From: Hyphococcus flavus
Lineage (GTDB): Bacteria > Pseudomonadota > Alphaproteobacteria > Caulobacterales > Parvularculaceae
DNA length: 64,000 nt
NCBI RefSeq assembly: GCF_028748065.1
Contig: NZ_CP118166.1
Coordinates: 1,069,501 to 1,133,500, forward strand
Direction: 5' to 3'
Part shown: positions 28,331 through 37,514 of the stretch, in pieces
Layout: the number at the start of each line of letters is the position of its first letter
Numbering within the stretch: position 1 is the stretch's first letter
Program-made: the position numbers and the translations under genes
Notes under the pieces: model-generated
Database searches by the model: none
What the model saw: only the letters and a program-made list of their open reading frames with translations
What the model was told of the DNA's origin: nothing

Positions 28331-29438
28331 TATCGTCGCGCACTTTAACCGCAGTATCGGGGAAATCAGTGAAAACGCCGTCAATACCCAAAGAGAAAAA
28401 CAGTTCATACTCCTGGGCTATTTCATCAACCAGATCACCCATTGTGAGGTTACCTTCTGACCTTTCGTCGGCATGATCCAATACAGTGGAATTTGAGCCG
28501 TTTAGCTGAACCGTGCCTTCGATTGTATAAGGTATATTTTCATTTCGCACATCATCCCTAAATGTCCATGTATGCACTACAAGACTTAACATATGCGCTT
28601 CAGTAAGAAGCTCAGCCGATTCTCCGGCTCGATTAAAAACAATATCCTTAGCAGGGCCAAACCCATCCGCATATTCGACAATCTCCGCCAGCGGAATATT
28701 CGGACCGGCGCCCGGCGTTTCCTCATAGACAAGCTGCACCAGTTTAGCGTCGGTTTTGCCATTCAGCCGCTTCAGAATTTCCGGCTCAAATGACTGGATG
28801 AAAACCGGACCGGCATCGAAAGTATCAAGCGCCGCCAGCAGCGGTTCTTCGAAGTCCATGCCGATGCTTTCAAAGTAACCCGGATGCTTCGTTTCCGGAT
28901 AAACGCCCACAGGCCGGCTGATATCAGCAGCGCGCATTGAAACATGCGAAAGCATCTCTTTAAATGTTGGAATCTCATAGAGGTCGTCGAACTCTTTTGA
29001 TCGGCCGGGAAAAGGTTGTCTGGCGCGTAAGGTTTTGAGCTCCGCTAAAGTAAAATCCTCAACCCACCAGTCATCACGCGCCTCGCCGTTCGGATCAGCG
29101 TTTGGCTTTTTACGATCTGCAAATTCAGGATGATCGGAGACGTTCGTCGTCGTTGATAGATACCTGTCGTGGCGCGCCACCAGCACACCGTCCTTGGTGA
29201 AGACAAGATCGGGCTCGATCACGTCGGCTCCCTGTTCGATAGCGAGGTCATAGGCCTCTATCGTATGCTCGGGCAGATAGCCGCTGGCGCCGCGATGCGC
29301 GATCACCAAGGGCGACGACCCGTCAAGCGTCGCCCACTTCATTTCAGAATTTTCCGCTTCGTTGTCAGCGCTTTGATTGGCGCAAGCACCGGCTATCAAC
29401 AACACTACTAAAATGACAGGTATTTGCAGATAATTCAT
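28326..29438 (-). CDS. Glycerophosphodiester phosphodiesterase lipoprotein (GlpQ family)
   Basis: 370 residues from the ATG reading MNYLQIPVILVVLLIAGAC, a lipoprotein signal with lipobox IAGAC. The catalytic GDPD pattern follows: VIAHRGASGYLPEHTIEAYDLAI, then GADVIEPDLVFTKDGVLVARHD (His-Arg, Glu, Asp and His of the active site). It hydrolyses glycerophosphodiesters from lipid head groups in the periplasm to glycerol-3-phosphate, a phosphate source. An in-frame upstream ATG (29474) would add 12 charged residues and spoil the signal, so it is rejected. Confidence 0.92.
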   Translation of the reverse strand: MNYLQIPVILVVLLIAGACANQSADNEAENSEMKWATLDGSSPLVIAHRGASGYLPEHTIEAYDLAIEQGADVIEPDLVFTKDGVLVARHDRYLSTTTNVSDHPEFADRKKPNADPNGEARDDWWVEDFTLAELKTLRARQPFPGRSKEFDDLYEIPTFKEMLSHVSMRAADISRPVGVYPETKHPGYFESIGMDFEEPLLAALDTFDAGPVFIQSFEPEILKRLNGKTDAKLVQLVYEETPGAGPNIPLAEIVEYADGFGPAKDIVFNRAGESAELLTEAHMLSLVVHTWTFRDDVRNENIPYTIEGTVQLNGSNSTVLDHADERSEGNLTMGDLVDEIAQEYELFFSLGIDGVFTDFPDTAVKVRDDK

Positions 29439-29497
29439 GATCGTCCCTCTCTCGTCCCGGAAAACATTGCGCACGAGAAACAGAGCCGATCAAGACC

Positions 29498-30187
29498 CTA
29501 GCGGCGGCGCCTTCCTTCCGGCCGGCCACCTCCAGCTTGACCGCTTTGCGGGCGCTGGCCGCCTTGCCCGGCACGATCGCCTACAGGCGGCACGAACTCA
29601 TCCAGGGAAATTTTCGTGAACCCTGCCGCTTCTTTGCGCGCGCGCTGCAGCTCATTTTGATCAAGCGCTGCATGTAACTTTTCCAGCACGACCGGACCGA
29701 CAGGCTGCAACCCATAGGTTTCACGCACGCCATTCGCGTCGTAAATCTCCGCCCATGTCATTGCACTGAGCGGATCGACGGCCACATGAGAGACGGCGTA
29801 TGCGGGAACGCCGCTCAAAACTTGCGTCAGTTTCAATTGCGCTCGTGGATCGCCCGCCCAAGCGGCGCGCTTTAACCAGAAAAGCCCTTCTTCGCGGAAT
29901 AGCACTGTTTCCTGCGCGCCAGCCCCCTCCATTTCCATGAGGCAAGCGCCAAGTTCATACTGCGCGATTTCGTAGCCTTCCCCGTAGCTTGCAACGATAC
30001 GATAGGTCGGAGCCGCCTTCGCACAACCCTGCCGCCCCTGCACAGTGCGCGCCTTTGCCAATAGTGAAGATGGCTGCTGGATACTTGCGCTTGGCCTTTG
30101 ACCTTGGCCAGGTCCGCGCTTGCCGGAACCAGCGCACGCAGCCGCGCATAAGGCGAGACTGATCAAAAGAACGGATCGTGCAAACAT
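29498..30187 (-). CDS. Sel1-like repeat lipoprotein with basic Gly/Arg tail
   Basis: 229 residues. The lipoprotein signal ends in CAAAC (about residue 18). The middle region alternates short helices typical of Sel1-like/TPR repeats (YEIAQYELGACLMEMEGAG, LFWLKRAAWAGDPRAQLKLTQVL, the AxxG-x-xAQ pattern). The C-terminus is a low-complexity tail rich in G, Q and R ending PEGRRRR. Function unknown; Sel1 proteins often scaffold envelope complexes. The region upstream contains a TCGAAAA inverted repeat at 30258. Confidence 0.75.
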   Translation of the reverse strand: MFARSVLLISLALCAAACAGSGKRGPGQGQRPSASIQQPSSLLAKARTVQGRQGCAKAAPTYRIVASYGEGYEIAQYELGACLMEMEGAGAQETVLFREEGLFWLKRAAWAGDPRAQLKLTQVLSGVPAYAVSHVAVDPLSAMTWAEIYDANGVRETYGLQPVGPVVLEKLHAALDQNELQRARKEAAGFTKISLDEFVPPVGDRAGQGGQRPQSGQAGGGRPEGRRRR

Positions 30188-30257
30188 CGAAAAACTCTCT
30201 TTTTGCCAGGAAAATACAATAAGTGCTGTTTTTCAACGCACGGCTATATGAAATCCG

Positions 30258-30273
30258 TCGAAAATTTTTTCGA
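30258..30273. promoter_or_regulatory. TCGAAAA/TTTTCGA inverted repeat upstream of the Sel1-like gene
   Basis: Perfect 7-bp arms TCGAAAA and TTTTCGA separated by TT, 71 bp before the Sel1-like lipoprotein start. The same heptamer recurs, also in inverted form, upstream of rdgB and the small-peptide operon at 40471-40524. Possible operator; the binding protein is unknown. Confidence 0.4.
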
Positions 30274-30317
30274 TTTTTCTGCAACGGAACATGAAAAACA
30301 CAGCGTTTAATGATCGG

Positions 30318-30429
30318 GTTTGGGGAAACGCGATGCTCGGCGCCCAGAGCGCGCGCGGAACCAGACCCAAACGCCCTCCCGCGCGCCCTCGAGGTTGATT
30401 ATCCCCCTTGTAACCAACTCTTTCGGGGG
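30318..30429. other. GC-rich structured intergenic element
   Basis: The 253-bp gap between the Sel1-like gene and the M20 peptidase gene contains stacked pairings: a 12-bp GC stem with one mismatch (30347-30358 with 30379-30390), GTTTGGG/CCCAAAC (30318-30324 with 30366-30372, which crosses the stem like a pseudoknot), and CCCCC/GGGGG (30403-30407 with 30425-30429). No coding frame of note covers it. It may be a terminator region, a leader or a small RNA; I do not recognise a known RNA family. Confidence 0.35.
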
Positions 30430-30440
30430 CGCGCTCCTCT

Positions 30441-31970
30441 TTATTCCATCGTCAAAACCGCTGCATAAGCCTCAATGCCGTAGAAAAGATTGCCAAGGCG
30501 AATGTTTTCGTCAGCGGCGTGCTGATTGTTGTCATAATTCGCAATCGGCAGGATCACGATTGGCGCATCCGAACTGACTTCAAACATATAAAGCGGCAAT
30601 GAGCCGCCGAGACTTGGCGTTAAAATAAGATCTTCCGCAGCAACGCGCAGCGCGCCAATCAACGGTGCTATACGCTCATCACTCATATTGCTTCTCACAG
30701 CAGGATAGCCATCTCTGCGCGTTATCTTTGCGATCAACGGATATTCTGTACGTGTCGCTGCATCCGGCTCTTCGCGGACAATATGATAGCCCTGTTTTTT
30801 GATATGAGCTTCCACAAGATCAAGCATTGCTTGCGGGTCATTGCCTTTCACCAGACGCACACCAATTGCCGCTGTCGCACTGGGGGGAATGACATTGCGC
30901 GCCGCCGGCCCTACTTCGGCGCTTTTCAACCCGAGCAGGTTTAGTGCGGGGATAAGCATACGTTCGCCCAATAACGCGTTGTCGTCTTCTGATTCAGCAA
31001 GGCCAAATGTCTCACGCAAGAGATCATCGACAGGCGGCGCCGCGGCGATCGCCTCACGTTCAGCATCCGAAACCGGCGCTGAGGATTTGTAAAAATCCTT
31101 GATACGCACACGCCCCTTTTCGTCTTTCATGGTTGCAAGCAACTGGGTCAAGCGCCAGCCTGGACCCGGAGCCCAGTTGCCATAATGACCGCTGTGCAGA
31201 CCACGGTTAGGGCCATAGACGGTCAGTTCGAGCCCGGTGACGCCGCGCACGCCAAAAACAAGCTGCGGAAGTCCGCTTTGGTGGGTTGGCCCGTCGCAAA
31301 ACAGCCAGAGGTCAATATCTGAAAACTTGCCGGCGTAGGTGCTCAAAAAATCGTCAAGATGGTCCGACCCAGCTTCCTCTTCACCATCAAAGACAAGCTT
31401 GATATTGGATGAAAATCCGATGCCAGCCTCATCTAGCGCATCAATAGCGGCGAGCAGCGCTGGTATCGGCGCTTTGTCGTCACTCGCGGAACGCGCGTAA
31501 AGACGCCAGTCTTCATCTATCTCATCGCCATCCTCAGGGAGCGGAATAACTTCGCCGCCATCGGTCATCGCCGCTGAATATAGCGTCGCCTCATACGGCC
31601 CATGGGTCCAGTTCGCTGCTTCCACCGGCTGGCCGTCATAGTGTACGTAAATTGCAATGGTGCGCGTCGCGCCCGGCGCCTCGCGTAGCCCATAGATCAA
31701 CGGCGGTGAGCCTTCGACTTCCAGAAGCTCCATCTCAAAGCCGCGCTCGGAAAACAAGCCTGAAATATATTCGGCGTTACGTCTAATGTTTGGCGCATCT
31801 TTCGCATCGTTCGGTAACGACAACAGGTGCGCAAATCCGCGCACAATCTCCGCCCCATGAGCTTCGCGCCATTCCCGCGCCGTCTCGACCGCGGTCTCGA
31901 TTTGCGGTTGCGCCGCAACATGCTGAACGCTTAACGAAAGCGCCGCTATTCCAGCCATCAAATATTTCAC
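30441..31970 (-). CDS. M20/M25/M40-family exported metallopeptidase
   Basis: 509 residues with a signal peptide (GIAALSLSVQHVAAQ), so periplasmic. Metal ligands of the M20 fold are visible: IYVHYDGQPVEAANW (first His), YARSASDDKAPI (bridging Asp), FDGEEEAGSDHL (Glu-Glu catalytic and metal), GLHSGHYGNW in the lid/dimerisation region, and a late NQHAADENI (last His). Such enzymes cut dipeptides or N-acyl amino acids. The start is a GTG at 31970 preceded by GGAAG. Transcribed after the Met-rich protein gene but separated from it by a terminator. Confidence 0.9.
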   Translation of the reverse strand: MKYLMAGIAALSLSVQHVAAQPQIETAVETAREWREAHGAEIVRGFAHLLSLPNDAKDAPNIRRNAEYISGLFSERGFEMELLEVEGSPPLIYGLREAPGATRTIAIYVHYDGQPVEAANWTHGPYEATLYSAAMTDGGEVIPLPEDGDEIDEDWRLYARSASDDKAPIPALLAAIDALDEAGIGFSSNIKLVFDGEEEAGSDHLDDFLSTYAGKFSDIDLWLFCDGPTHQSGLPQLVFGVRGVTGLELTVYGPNRGLHSGHYGNWAPGPGWRLTQLLATMKDEKGRVRIKDFYKSSAPVSDAEREAIAAAPPVDDLLRETFGLAESEDDNALLGERMLIPALNLLGLKSAEVGPAARNVIPPSATAAIGVRLVKGNDPQAMLDLVEAHIKKQGYHIVREEPDAATRTEYPLIAKITRRDGYPAVRSNMSDERIAPLIGALRVAAEDLILTPSLGGSLPLYMFEVSSDAPIVILPIANYDNNQHAADENIRLGNLFYGIEAYAAVLTME

Positions 31971-31984
31971 TTGTTCTTCCTCCC

Positions 31985-32018
31985 AAAAAAAGCCCGGACG
32001 AGCAAAGCACGTCCGGGC
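31985..32018 (-). terminator. Terminator of the Met-rich exported protein gene
   Basis: A perfect 9-bp stem (32010-32018 with 31992-32000) with a 9-nt loop, followed on the minus strand by seven T residues. It lies 27 bp after the stop at 32045 and just before the M20 peptidase start. Confidence 0.9.
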
Positions 32019-32044
32019 CTATATCACAAAACGCAATATTGTTA

Positions 32045-32611
32045 CTAAGAGCGCGACTTATCTTCCATGTATTCGTCAAGCTGGCCCTTGACAGATTGAA
32101 CCGCTGCTCTGTCTTCAGGCGAAACATTTTCAATTGTTTCCATCATCACCAGCACTTGATTGAACTGGTCCTGCATCTCTTTTGGCATCATTTCGAGCAT
32201 GGATTTATCCATAGCCTGCATCTGCGCCATGGCTTGGGGGTTTTCCTCTTCCATTTTGATAGCGAGGTAAGCAGTGATTACACGATCGCCGACAAGCCCC
32301 CATTCCGATGCGGAAAACCCGTGCGGCTTCACGGCGCTATCAAGCTTGGCGTAATCGGAAGGGTACTTTTCTTTCAGACCCGATACAGCTTGCGAATAAG
32401 GCTTGAACGCCTGGCCGGCTTTTGGAGTTGGGTCAATTTTCAACTCATCCATCTTACCGTCGGCTTCCAGAGACTCACCAAGCGCATCCAGCGCCGGCAG
32501 GCTTTCAACAAACCGTTTCGCCTGATCTTCCGTAAGCGGTGCGTCAGCTGCGACGGCATTTACAGTCATCAGCGCAACTGCGCCGAACGCGACAAATAGT
32601 GACTTCAACAT
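32045..32611 (-). CDS. Hypothetical exported Met-rich helical protein
   Basis: Not recognised. 188 residues with a clean signal peptide (FVAFGAVALMTVNAVAADA) and an otherwise helical, charged body. The C-terminal half has many Met and Gln/Glu residues (NPQAMAQMQAMDKSMLEMMPKEMQDQ), a composition seen in periplasmic metal-binding or chaperone-like proteins, though no defined metal motif is present. A GGAG ribosome site precedes the ATG and a strong terminator follows the stop, so it is a single-gene unit. Confidence 0.75.
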   Translation of the reverse strand: MLKSLFVAFGAVALMTVNAVAADAPLTEDQAKRFVESLPALDALGESLEADGKMDELKIDPTPKAGQAFKPYSQAVSGLKEKYPSDYAKLDSAVKPHGFSASEWGLVGDRVITAYLAIKMEEENPQAMAQMQAMDKSMLEMMPKEMQDQFNQVLVMMETIENVSPEDRAAVQSVKGQLDEYMEDKSRS

Positions 32612-32717
32612 GGAACTTAATCTCCCTCTATTCCGGTGTGCACCCCAGCCAGGCCGGGGCGGTGGCTAAATCTTCATCGCGCCACGACTAACATGGTTCC
32701 GCCCCGGCGCCATGTGA

Positions 32718-33140
32718 TCAATCAGAAAGATTGGGACGGGCGCGTTTCGCCTTGATTTCGCTGCGTTTTCGCTTGTCGCCGACACGTTTGCGCTTTTGGC
32801 TTTTTGGCACCCTTGTTTTCCGGCGCGGTTTCGGCGGCGTCGCGGCGCGCTCAATCAGCGCCGCGAGGCGGGACCGCGCATCCTCGCGATTTCGCTCCTG
32901 ATCGCGAAACCTTTTCGCCTCTATTATAAGAACGCCGTCCTTGGTCATCCGCCTGCCGGCAATGGATTTGAGGCGCGCTTTGACGGATGGCGGCAATGAC
33001 GGCGAGTTCTTCGCATCGAACCTGAGCTGCACGGCGCTGGCGACCTTGTTGACATTCTGCCCGCCAGGGCCGGAGGCGCGGATGAAGGTTTCAACCAGCT
33101 CCCAGTCCTGAATGTTGATATCGCCGATTGAAATCGCCAT
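32718..33140 (-). CDS. arfB: Alternative ribosome-rescue factor ArfB (peptidyl-tRNA hydrolase)
   Basis: 140 residues from MAISIGDINIQ. The catalytic GGQ lies in ASGPGGQNVNKVAS (around residue 28) and the C-terminal tail is strongly basic (KPRRKTRVPKSQKRKRVGDKRKR), which enters the empty mRNA channel of stalled ribosomes. It frees non-stop ribosomes independently of tmRNA. A longer reading with MSARRSVLSL is possible but would displace the conserved N-terminus. It is divergent from the DUF1244 gene, 57 bp apart. Confidence 0.95.
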   Translation of the reverse strand: MAISIGDINIQDWELVETFIRASGPGGQNVNKVASAVQLRFDAKNSPSLPPSVKARLKSIAGRRMTKDGVLIIEAKRFRDQERNREDARSRLAALIERAATPPKPRRKTRVPKSQKRKRVGDKRKRSEIKAKRARPNLSD

Positions 33141-33197
33141 GAGGCTCAATACACTTCGCCGCGCAGACACGACAATGCATTTCGAAAGGCTGACGCC

Positions 33198-33500
33198 ATG
33201 ACTGATATTTCACCGGAGCTTCAGGAAAAACTCGACGCCGCAACCTTCAGACGGCTGGTCTCGCATCTTCAAAACCGGCCTGACGTCCAGAATATCGAAC
33301 TGATGATCCTCGCGGATTTTTGCCGCAACTGTCTCGGCGACTGGCAGCGCGAAGCAGCGGAAGCGGAAGGCGTTACTATGACGAAAGACGAAGCCCGCGA
33401 GCGCGTTTATGGGATGCCTTATGCGGAGTGGAAAGAGAAACACCAGAAGGAAGCGACGCCGGAGCAGATGGCTGCGTTTGAGAAGAGACGGAAAGGGTAG
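33198..33500 (+). CDS. DUF1244-family small protein
   Basis: A 100-residue protein of the DUF1244 family, common in alpha- and gammaproteobacteria and of unknown function. The conserved core FRRLVSHLQNRPDVQNIELMILADFCRNCLGDWQ is intact, with the FCRNCL cysteine pair that may bind a metal, followed by ARERVYGMPYAEWKEKHQ. The cytoplasmic location is inferred from the lack of a signal. It is divergent from arfB, and an AT-rich gene follows it on the opposite strand. Confidence 0.9.
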   Translation: MTDISPELQEKLDAATFRRLVSHLQNRPDVQNIELMILADFCRNCLGDWQREAAEAEGVTMTKDEARERVYGMPYAEWKEKHQKEATPEQMAAFEKRRKG

Positions 33501-33551
33501 GGTGTTGTTATATCAACTTTACTCTCATCACAAATTAGCAAATTGGGGCGG

Positions 33552-34355
33552 TTAACGCTCATTCCTAACTTGCCATTCAACAATAATATCATTCTCGTGT
33601 AGTTCTAAGAGTTTAACGAGAAGACAAAAATTTACGTCGTTTGGTTTCACTATTGAAATCATTCCTTTTCGCATTCTTGAAAAATGACTAGGAAATCTAA
33701 ACACCATCGGCTCTGTAATATCACTAAAATTTTCAACATCTGATGCTACTCTGACTGCGTCTTGCGCAGCAATAAGATCAACGCACCCATGAGCAGGCTG
33801 CAAGCTAGAAAATTTAATCTCTATGCTTCGGTTATCAGCATGACTGAATTGTACCTTTAATTTGGTGCCGCTATGTACTACTGGTATGCGCCTTTTTCCG
33901 CTTCCTATAACTAACTCGACTTGCCCATATCTGAAAGTTTGCTCCTCAATCGCCGCCCTTAGCTTACTATTGAAAAACGCCACGCTAATTTTATTTTCTA
34001 AAAGTTTTCTATAACCTTGCGAGTAGATTGAACCATTTGGATCCAAGACGCCTATTACTACTTTCGGCAACTTCGATTCGATTATGAGGTCCGAACAAGA
34101 TTGGATTTGATCTTCATGTATTTCGACGCAAGGCTCTAACGTGGTGAATAATGTCGCATTTTTCAATTGTCGACTCTTGAGTTTTTCAATTGCAACTCGC
34201 TCTGCATGAAAACCATCAACTTCTCCTCGATAACCTGTCGACAGAAGAATCCCATGCTCAGCAATAACGGCTCCAACCCTCGGGTGAACTTGGCACTTTG
34301 AAAGTTCGCTCAAGGCTATCTTCATAAAATCACTATCTGAATAAGCCTTAGTCAT
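33552..34355 (-). CDS. RibD-like deaminase domain protein, AT-rich orphan
   Basis: 267 residues. The first 145 form a cytidine-deaminase-fold domain: VHPRVGAVIAEHG, the zinc/proton-shuttle motif HAE (His50, Glu52), then TLEPC (Cys76) with the third ligand probably Cys87, and VVIGVLDPNGSIYSQGYRKL, which closely follows the RibD deaminase pattern. The C11 spacing between the cysteines is longer than in RibD. The rest (150-267) is an unknown beta-rich domain; the RibD reductase half is absent. Base composition is far more AT-rich than the neighbours, suggesting transfer. Nucleotide or base deamination is likely; a defence role is possible but unproven. Confidence 0.75.
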   Translation of the reverse strand: MTKAYSDSDFMKIALSELSKCQVHPRVGAVIAEHGILLSTGYRGEVDGFHAERVAIEKLKSRQLKNATLFTTLEPCVEIHEDQIQSCSDLIIESKLPKVVIGVLDPNGSIYSQGYRKLLENKISVAFFNSKLRAAIEEQTFRYGQVELVIGSGKRRIPVVHSGTKLKVQFSHADNRSIEIKFSSLQPAHGCVDLIAAQDAVRVASDVENFSDITEPMVFRFPSHFSRMRKGMISIVKPNDVNFCLLVKLLELHENDIIVEWQVRNER

Positions 34356-34502
34356 TCTTTTAATTCTTACCTTCGTTACCGCCGCAGCTGACCCTCAGCT
34401 AAATCAGCATGCTAGCGCAAAGCCGGTCGCCAGAAGCCAATGAAATTGGTCCCGCGGAATCCACACTTTCGACTCGCGCTTAAGTTTTTAGCGCTGCAAA
34501 TC

Positions 34503-35645
34503 CTAAGCTGTCCGCTCTTTCCTCGCCTCACTCGCCCTCTTCTTCACGCTCTCGGACTTCAATTGTCCGCAGGCGGCGAAAATATCGCGGCCGCGCGGCG
34601 TGCGGATGGGCGAGGCGTAACCAGCACGCGAAAGGATATCAGCGAAGCCCTCAATCCGCTCCCAGCTTGAACATTCGTACGGCGCGCCGGGCCACGGGTT
34701 GAAGGGAATTAAATTGATCTTCGCCGGCACGCCTTTCAGCAGCTTTACCAGCTCGCGCGCTTCGGCGTCAGTGTCGTTGACGCCCTTCAGCATCACATAT
34801 TCAAACGTGATCCGTCGCGCGTTCGACGCGCCCGGATAATTGCGGCAGGCGTCCATCAACTCGGCAATGTTGTATTTGCGGTTGATCGGCACCAGTTCGT
34901 CGCGCAGCTTGTCGTTGGTGGCGTGCAGCGAGATCGCCAGCATCGCCGAAGTTTCTTCACCCAGCCGGTGCATTTGCGGCACGACGCCTGAGGTCGATAC
35001 GGTGATGCGCCGCCGCGACAGGGAAATCCCCTCATTGTCGGAGATGACGTCAATCGCTTGCGATACATTATCGAGATTATAGAGCGGCTCACCCATGCCC
35101 ATGAAAACGATGTTGGAAAGACGCCGGCCCTCGCCGCCCGAAGGCCACTCCTCCAGATCGTCCTTCACCGCCATCACCTGATTGACGATTTCAGCCGCCG
35201 TCAGATTACGGACGAGTTTTTGCGTGCCCGTATGACAGAAGGTGCAGGCAAGCGTGCAGCCCACCTGCGACGAGACGCACAGCGCGCCGGCCCGGCCAAC
35301 ATCGGGAATAAAGACGCACTCAACTTCCGTACCCGGACCAAGGCGGATCAGATATTTTCGCGTGCCATCGACGGAGACGAGCCGTTCGGTGACCTCCGGC
35401 CGTGCGACCACAAACTTCTCAGACAGCCCCGCGCGCATGTCCTTGGAAATGTCGGTCATGGCGGAAAAATCCGTCTGCCCGTAATGATAGATCCATCGCC
35501 AGAGCTGGCTGGCGCGCATGCGCGCCTTTTTCGCATCAAGCCCGAATGTCTCGCCCATAAGCGCTGCAAGCTCGCCGCGGGTTAATCCAGCAAGGTTTGA
35601 AAGCCCCTTATCGGCGGGACGAGCTGAGAGATCCAATGTGGCCAT
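34503..35645 (-). CDS. rlmN: 23S rRNA/tRNA adenine-C2 methyltransferase RlmN
   Basis: 380 residues from [14 protein letters not shown]. Radical SAM enzyme with [11 protein letters not shown] (the C-x3-C-x2-C ligands of the 4Fe-4S cluster), the preceding [34 protein letters not shown] and [13 protein letters not shown], and the C-terminal [10 protein letters not shown] with the Cys that forms the methyl-enzyme adduct. It methylates A2503 of 23S rRNA and A37 of some tRNAs. The open frame extends 73 codons upstream, but the conserved N-terminal helix starts at the chosen ATG. Confidence 0.96.
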   Translation of the reverse strand: MATLDLSARPADKGLSNLAGLTRGELAALMGETFGLDAKKARMRASQLWRWIYHYGQTDFSAMTDISKDMRAGLSEKFVVARPEVTERLVSVDGTRKYLIRLGPGTEVECVFIPDVGRAGALCVSSQVGCTLACTFCHTGTQKLVRNLTAAEIVNQVMAVKDDLEEWPSGGEGRRLSNIVFMGMGEPLYNLDNVSQAIDVISDNEGISLSRRRITVSTSGVVPQMHRLGEETSAMLAISLHATNDKLRDELVPINRKYNIAELMDACRNYPGASNARRITFEYVMLKGVNDTDAEARELVKLLKGVPAKINLIPFNPWPGAPYECSSWERIEGFADILSRAGYASPIRTPRGRDIFAACGQLKSESVKKRASEARKERTA

Positions 35646-35701
35646 AACAGGCGGGGATATAAGCGTTCGGATACGCCCCGTCCATGGCGCGACCCGAAGG
35701 G

Positions 35702-36814
35702 TTATTCCTCTTCGGCCTCCTGCTCTTCCGCCCGCCCAAGGATTACCGGATAGCCAAGGCCCGCCCAGCCCTGAATGCCTTCCCACAGGACGGCGGTTTT
35801 CTCGAACCCGCGATCGTGCAACTGCCGGATGGTGTAGGCCGCAAGCGCACGCGGACATTCGCAATAGCCGACAATCCAGACATCGCGCGGCAGGTCGTCG
35901 ATGATGTCGTCAAAGTCGCTGTAATAGGGGATCGGCACGGCGCCCTCGATATGGCCCATGCGCCACCATGAGGCCGCGCGCGTATCGAGAATGACCATCC
36001 GCCGCTTGTCTTCCAGCGCCTGGTTGAGTTGTTCAGAGGAAATATAGATTTCATCTTCCAGCGTAAATTCCGGATCAGCGCCGTCGGCGTTAATCACATA
36101 TTCATCCGGGGTCGGCGGGTTTTTATCGCCCGGCTGTTCAAGATCAGCGCCGCCTGCCTTGCTGCGCAGGAAAGCCGTAACGCCGTCTATTTCCTCCGGC
36201 GTCAGCTTGTCTTTAAAACCAAGCATGGGCGTGTTCTCCCGCCCTTCTTCGATAGTTCGTTTGAGGAACAGGTCGGACGCGAATATCAGCATCACAGGAT
36301 TTGAAAGCGCCGTGCCGGTCCCGCCCTCGCCACTTGCGCCATGGCACGATGCACACTCGCGCGCATAAACCTGACGGCCGAGATCAACATCTCCCTCGAT
36401 GCGAATATAGGGCAACTGCCCGTCATTACCGTCTTCGTCGTAGCGCGGATCAACGCCTTCTTGCGCGTACAGCCAGTCAACCATGCGGAAAATTTCGCGA
36501 TTGCTCATAGGCCCGCCGGATTCTTCGCGATAAGCCGCCATGGCTGTGTCCGGCCGGCCATAGGCGATGGACCGGAACAGGAAGAGCCGGTTGCCCGGAA
36601 ATAAAAGCGTGCCCGATTTTAGCGAAGGCGCGTGATCGTTCGCGTACCCTTCGCGTTCGGGGCCATGGCAGAGCGCGCAATAGCGCTCATAATCTTCCGC
36701 CGCCCGCGCCGCATCGCGTTCACTGAGCGGGGATGAGGTTTGCGCGGACGCAGTCACCAACGCCGAAGTCAAAACACACAACGCCGCCCCAACCATACGC
36801 AACCACAGTTTCAT
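35702..36814 (-). CDS. Diheme cytochrome c fused to a rhodanese domain
   Basis: 370 residues: signal peptide ([17 protein letters not shown]), cytochrome c domain 1 with CALCH near residue 47, cytochrome c domain 2 with CASCH near 152 and probable axial Met in [10 protein letters not shown], then a rhodanese domain from about 255 to 360 with [22 protein letters not shown], the cysteine loop GYCECPRA and [15 protein letters not shown]. The product is periplasmic. The fusion joins electron transfer to sulfur or thiol chemistry, suggesting oxidation of a sulfur compound; the substrate is unknown. No sox or thiosulfate genes are nearby. Confidence 0.9.
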   Translation of the reverse strand: MKLWLRMVGAALCVLTSALVTASAQTSSPLSERDAARAAEDYERYCALCHGPEREGYANDHAPSLKSGTLLFPGNRLFLFRSIAYGRPDTAMAAYREESGGPMSNREIFRMVDWLYAQEGVDPRYDEDGNDGQLPYIRIEGDVDLGRQVYARECASCHGASGEGGTGTALSNPVMLIFASDLFLKRTIEEGRENTPMLGFKDKLTPEEIDGVTAFLRSKAGGADLEQPGDKNPPTPDEYVINADGADPEFTLEDEIYISSEQLNQALEDKRRMVILDTRAASWWRMGHIEGAVPIPYYSDFDDIIDDLPRDVWIVGYCECPRALAAYTIRQLHDRGFEKTAVLWEGIQGWAGLGYPVILGRAEEQEAEEE

Positions 36815-36939
36815 CTAACGCTTCCCTTACCGCAATTTTTCAGACCTTAAGCGCAAGTCACTGCGGGGTGAAGCAACACACGCGACCCCCGCCTTCGCTT
36901 CATCGCTCGGAGAGTTCGGTTTGTCCCTCAATCGCGCGT

Positions 36940-37425
36940 TCAACTTTCTTTCGCCAGCCTCGCCCGCTCGATACTTTCTTCGGGCCAGTAGTCCTTGCGG
37001 CTGTAATATTCTTTCACCGCCGGTATGTTATGCGAAAGCTCAAGCCAGGGCTGTTTCGAAGACGTATAAATGTGGATGTCGGGCGGGATTAGGTCCGGGT
37101 CATCCAAACTCCCTACACGGACGAAAGCGATCTTCTCACCAGCACCGGCGTAATGACTCCACAAAGTGATGAAACATTTCGGGCAGCGGTGTATTTTTTG
37201 GCCGCGCCCGCTTTCGGATGGCGTATCAACGGCCTTAGTCGCCCCTGACGTCACCTCCACTCGGGACGTTTCTATCATCGCGTTGATCGCGAACGCCGCG
37301 CCGCTTTCGCGCTGACACCAGCGGCAGTGGCAACAGTGAACGTATAATGGCTTCGCCGTAAGCCGGTAACGCACGGCACCGCAGGCGCAGCCCCCATCCG
37401 CCGAAAATTCATCCTCAGCTTGCAT
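36940..37425 (-). CDS. GFA/CENP-V-family zinc protein
   Basis: 161 residues of the glutathione-dependent formaldehyde-activating (GFA) family. Zinc ligands are GGCACGAVRY (C-x-C), VHCCHCRWCQRESGAAF (C-x2-C-x2-C region) and HRCPKCFITLW (C-x2-C). Family members bind two zinc ions; most have unproven function and true S-hydroxymethylglutathione synthase activity is doubtful. It is divergent from the MFS transporter gene. No formaldehyde pathway genes lie nearby. Confidence 0.9.
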   Translation of the reverse strand: MQAEDEFSADGGCACGAVRYRLTAKPLYVHCCHCRWCQRESGAAFAINAMIETSRVEVTSGATKAVDTPSESGRGQKIHRCPKCFITLWSHYAGAGEKIAFVRVGSLDDPDLIPPDIHIYTSSKQPWLELSHNIPAVKEYYSRKDYWPEESIERARLAKES

Positions 37426-37514
37426 CAGCGCGCCTCCGTAGCTCTGTCTCGCATCACTTTATCGAGCGTGCGCGCATTGGCAAAGACATTCACAGCCTTT
37501 TGCAATTGCAAAAC

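Noticed and set aside
31790-32599. 269-codon plus-strand open frame
   Set aside because: Covers the 5' ends of two well-supported minus-strand genes and a strong terminator; His/Arg-rich without motifs.
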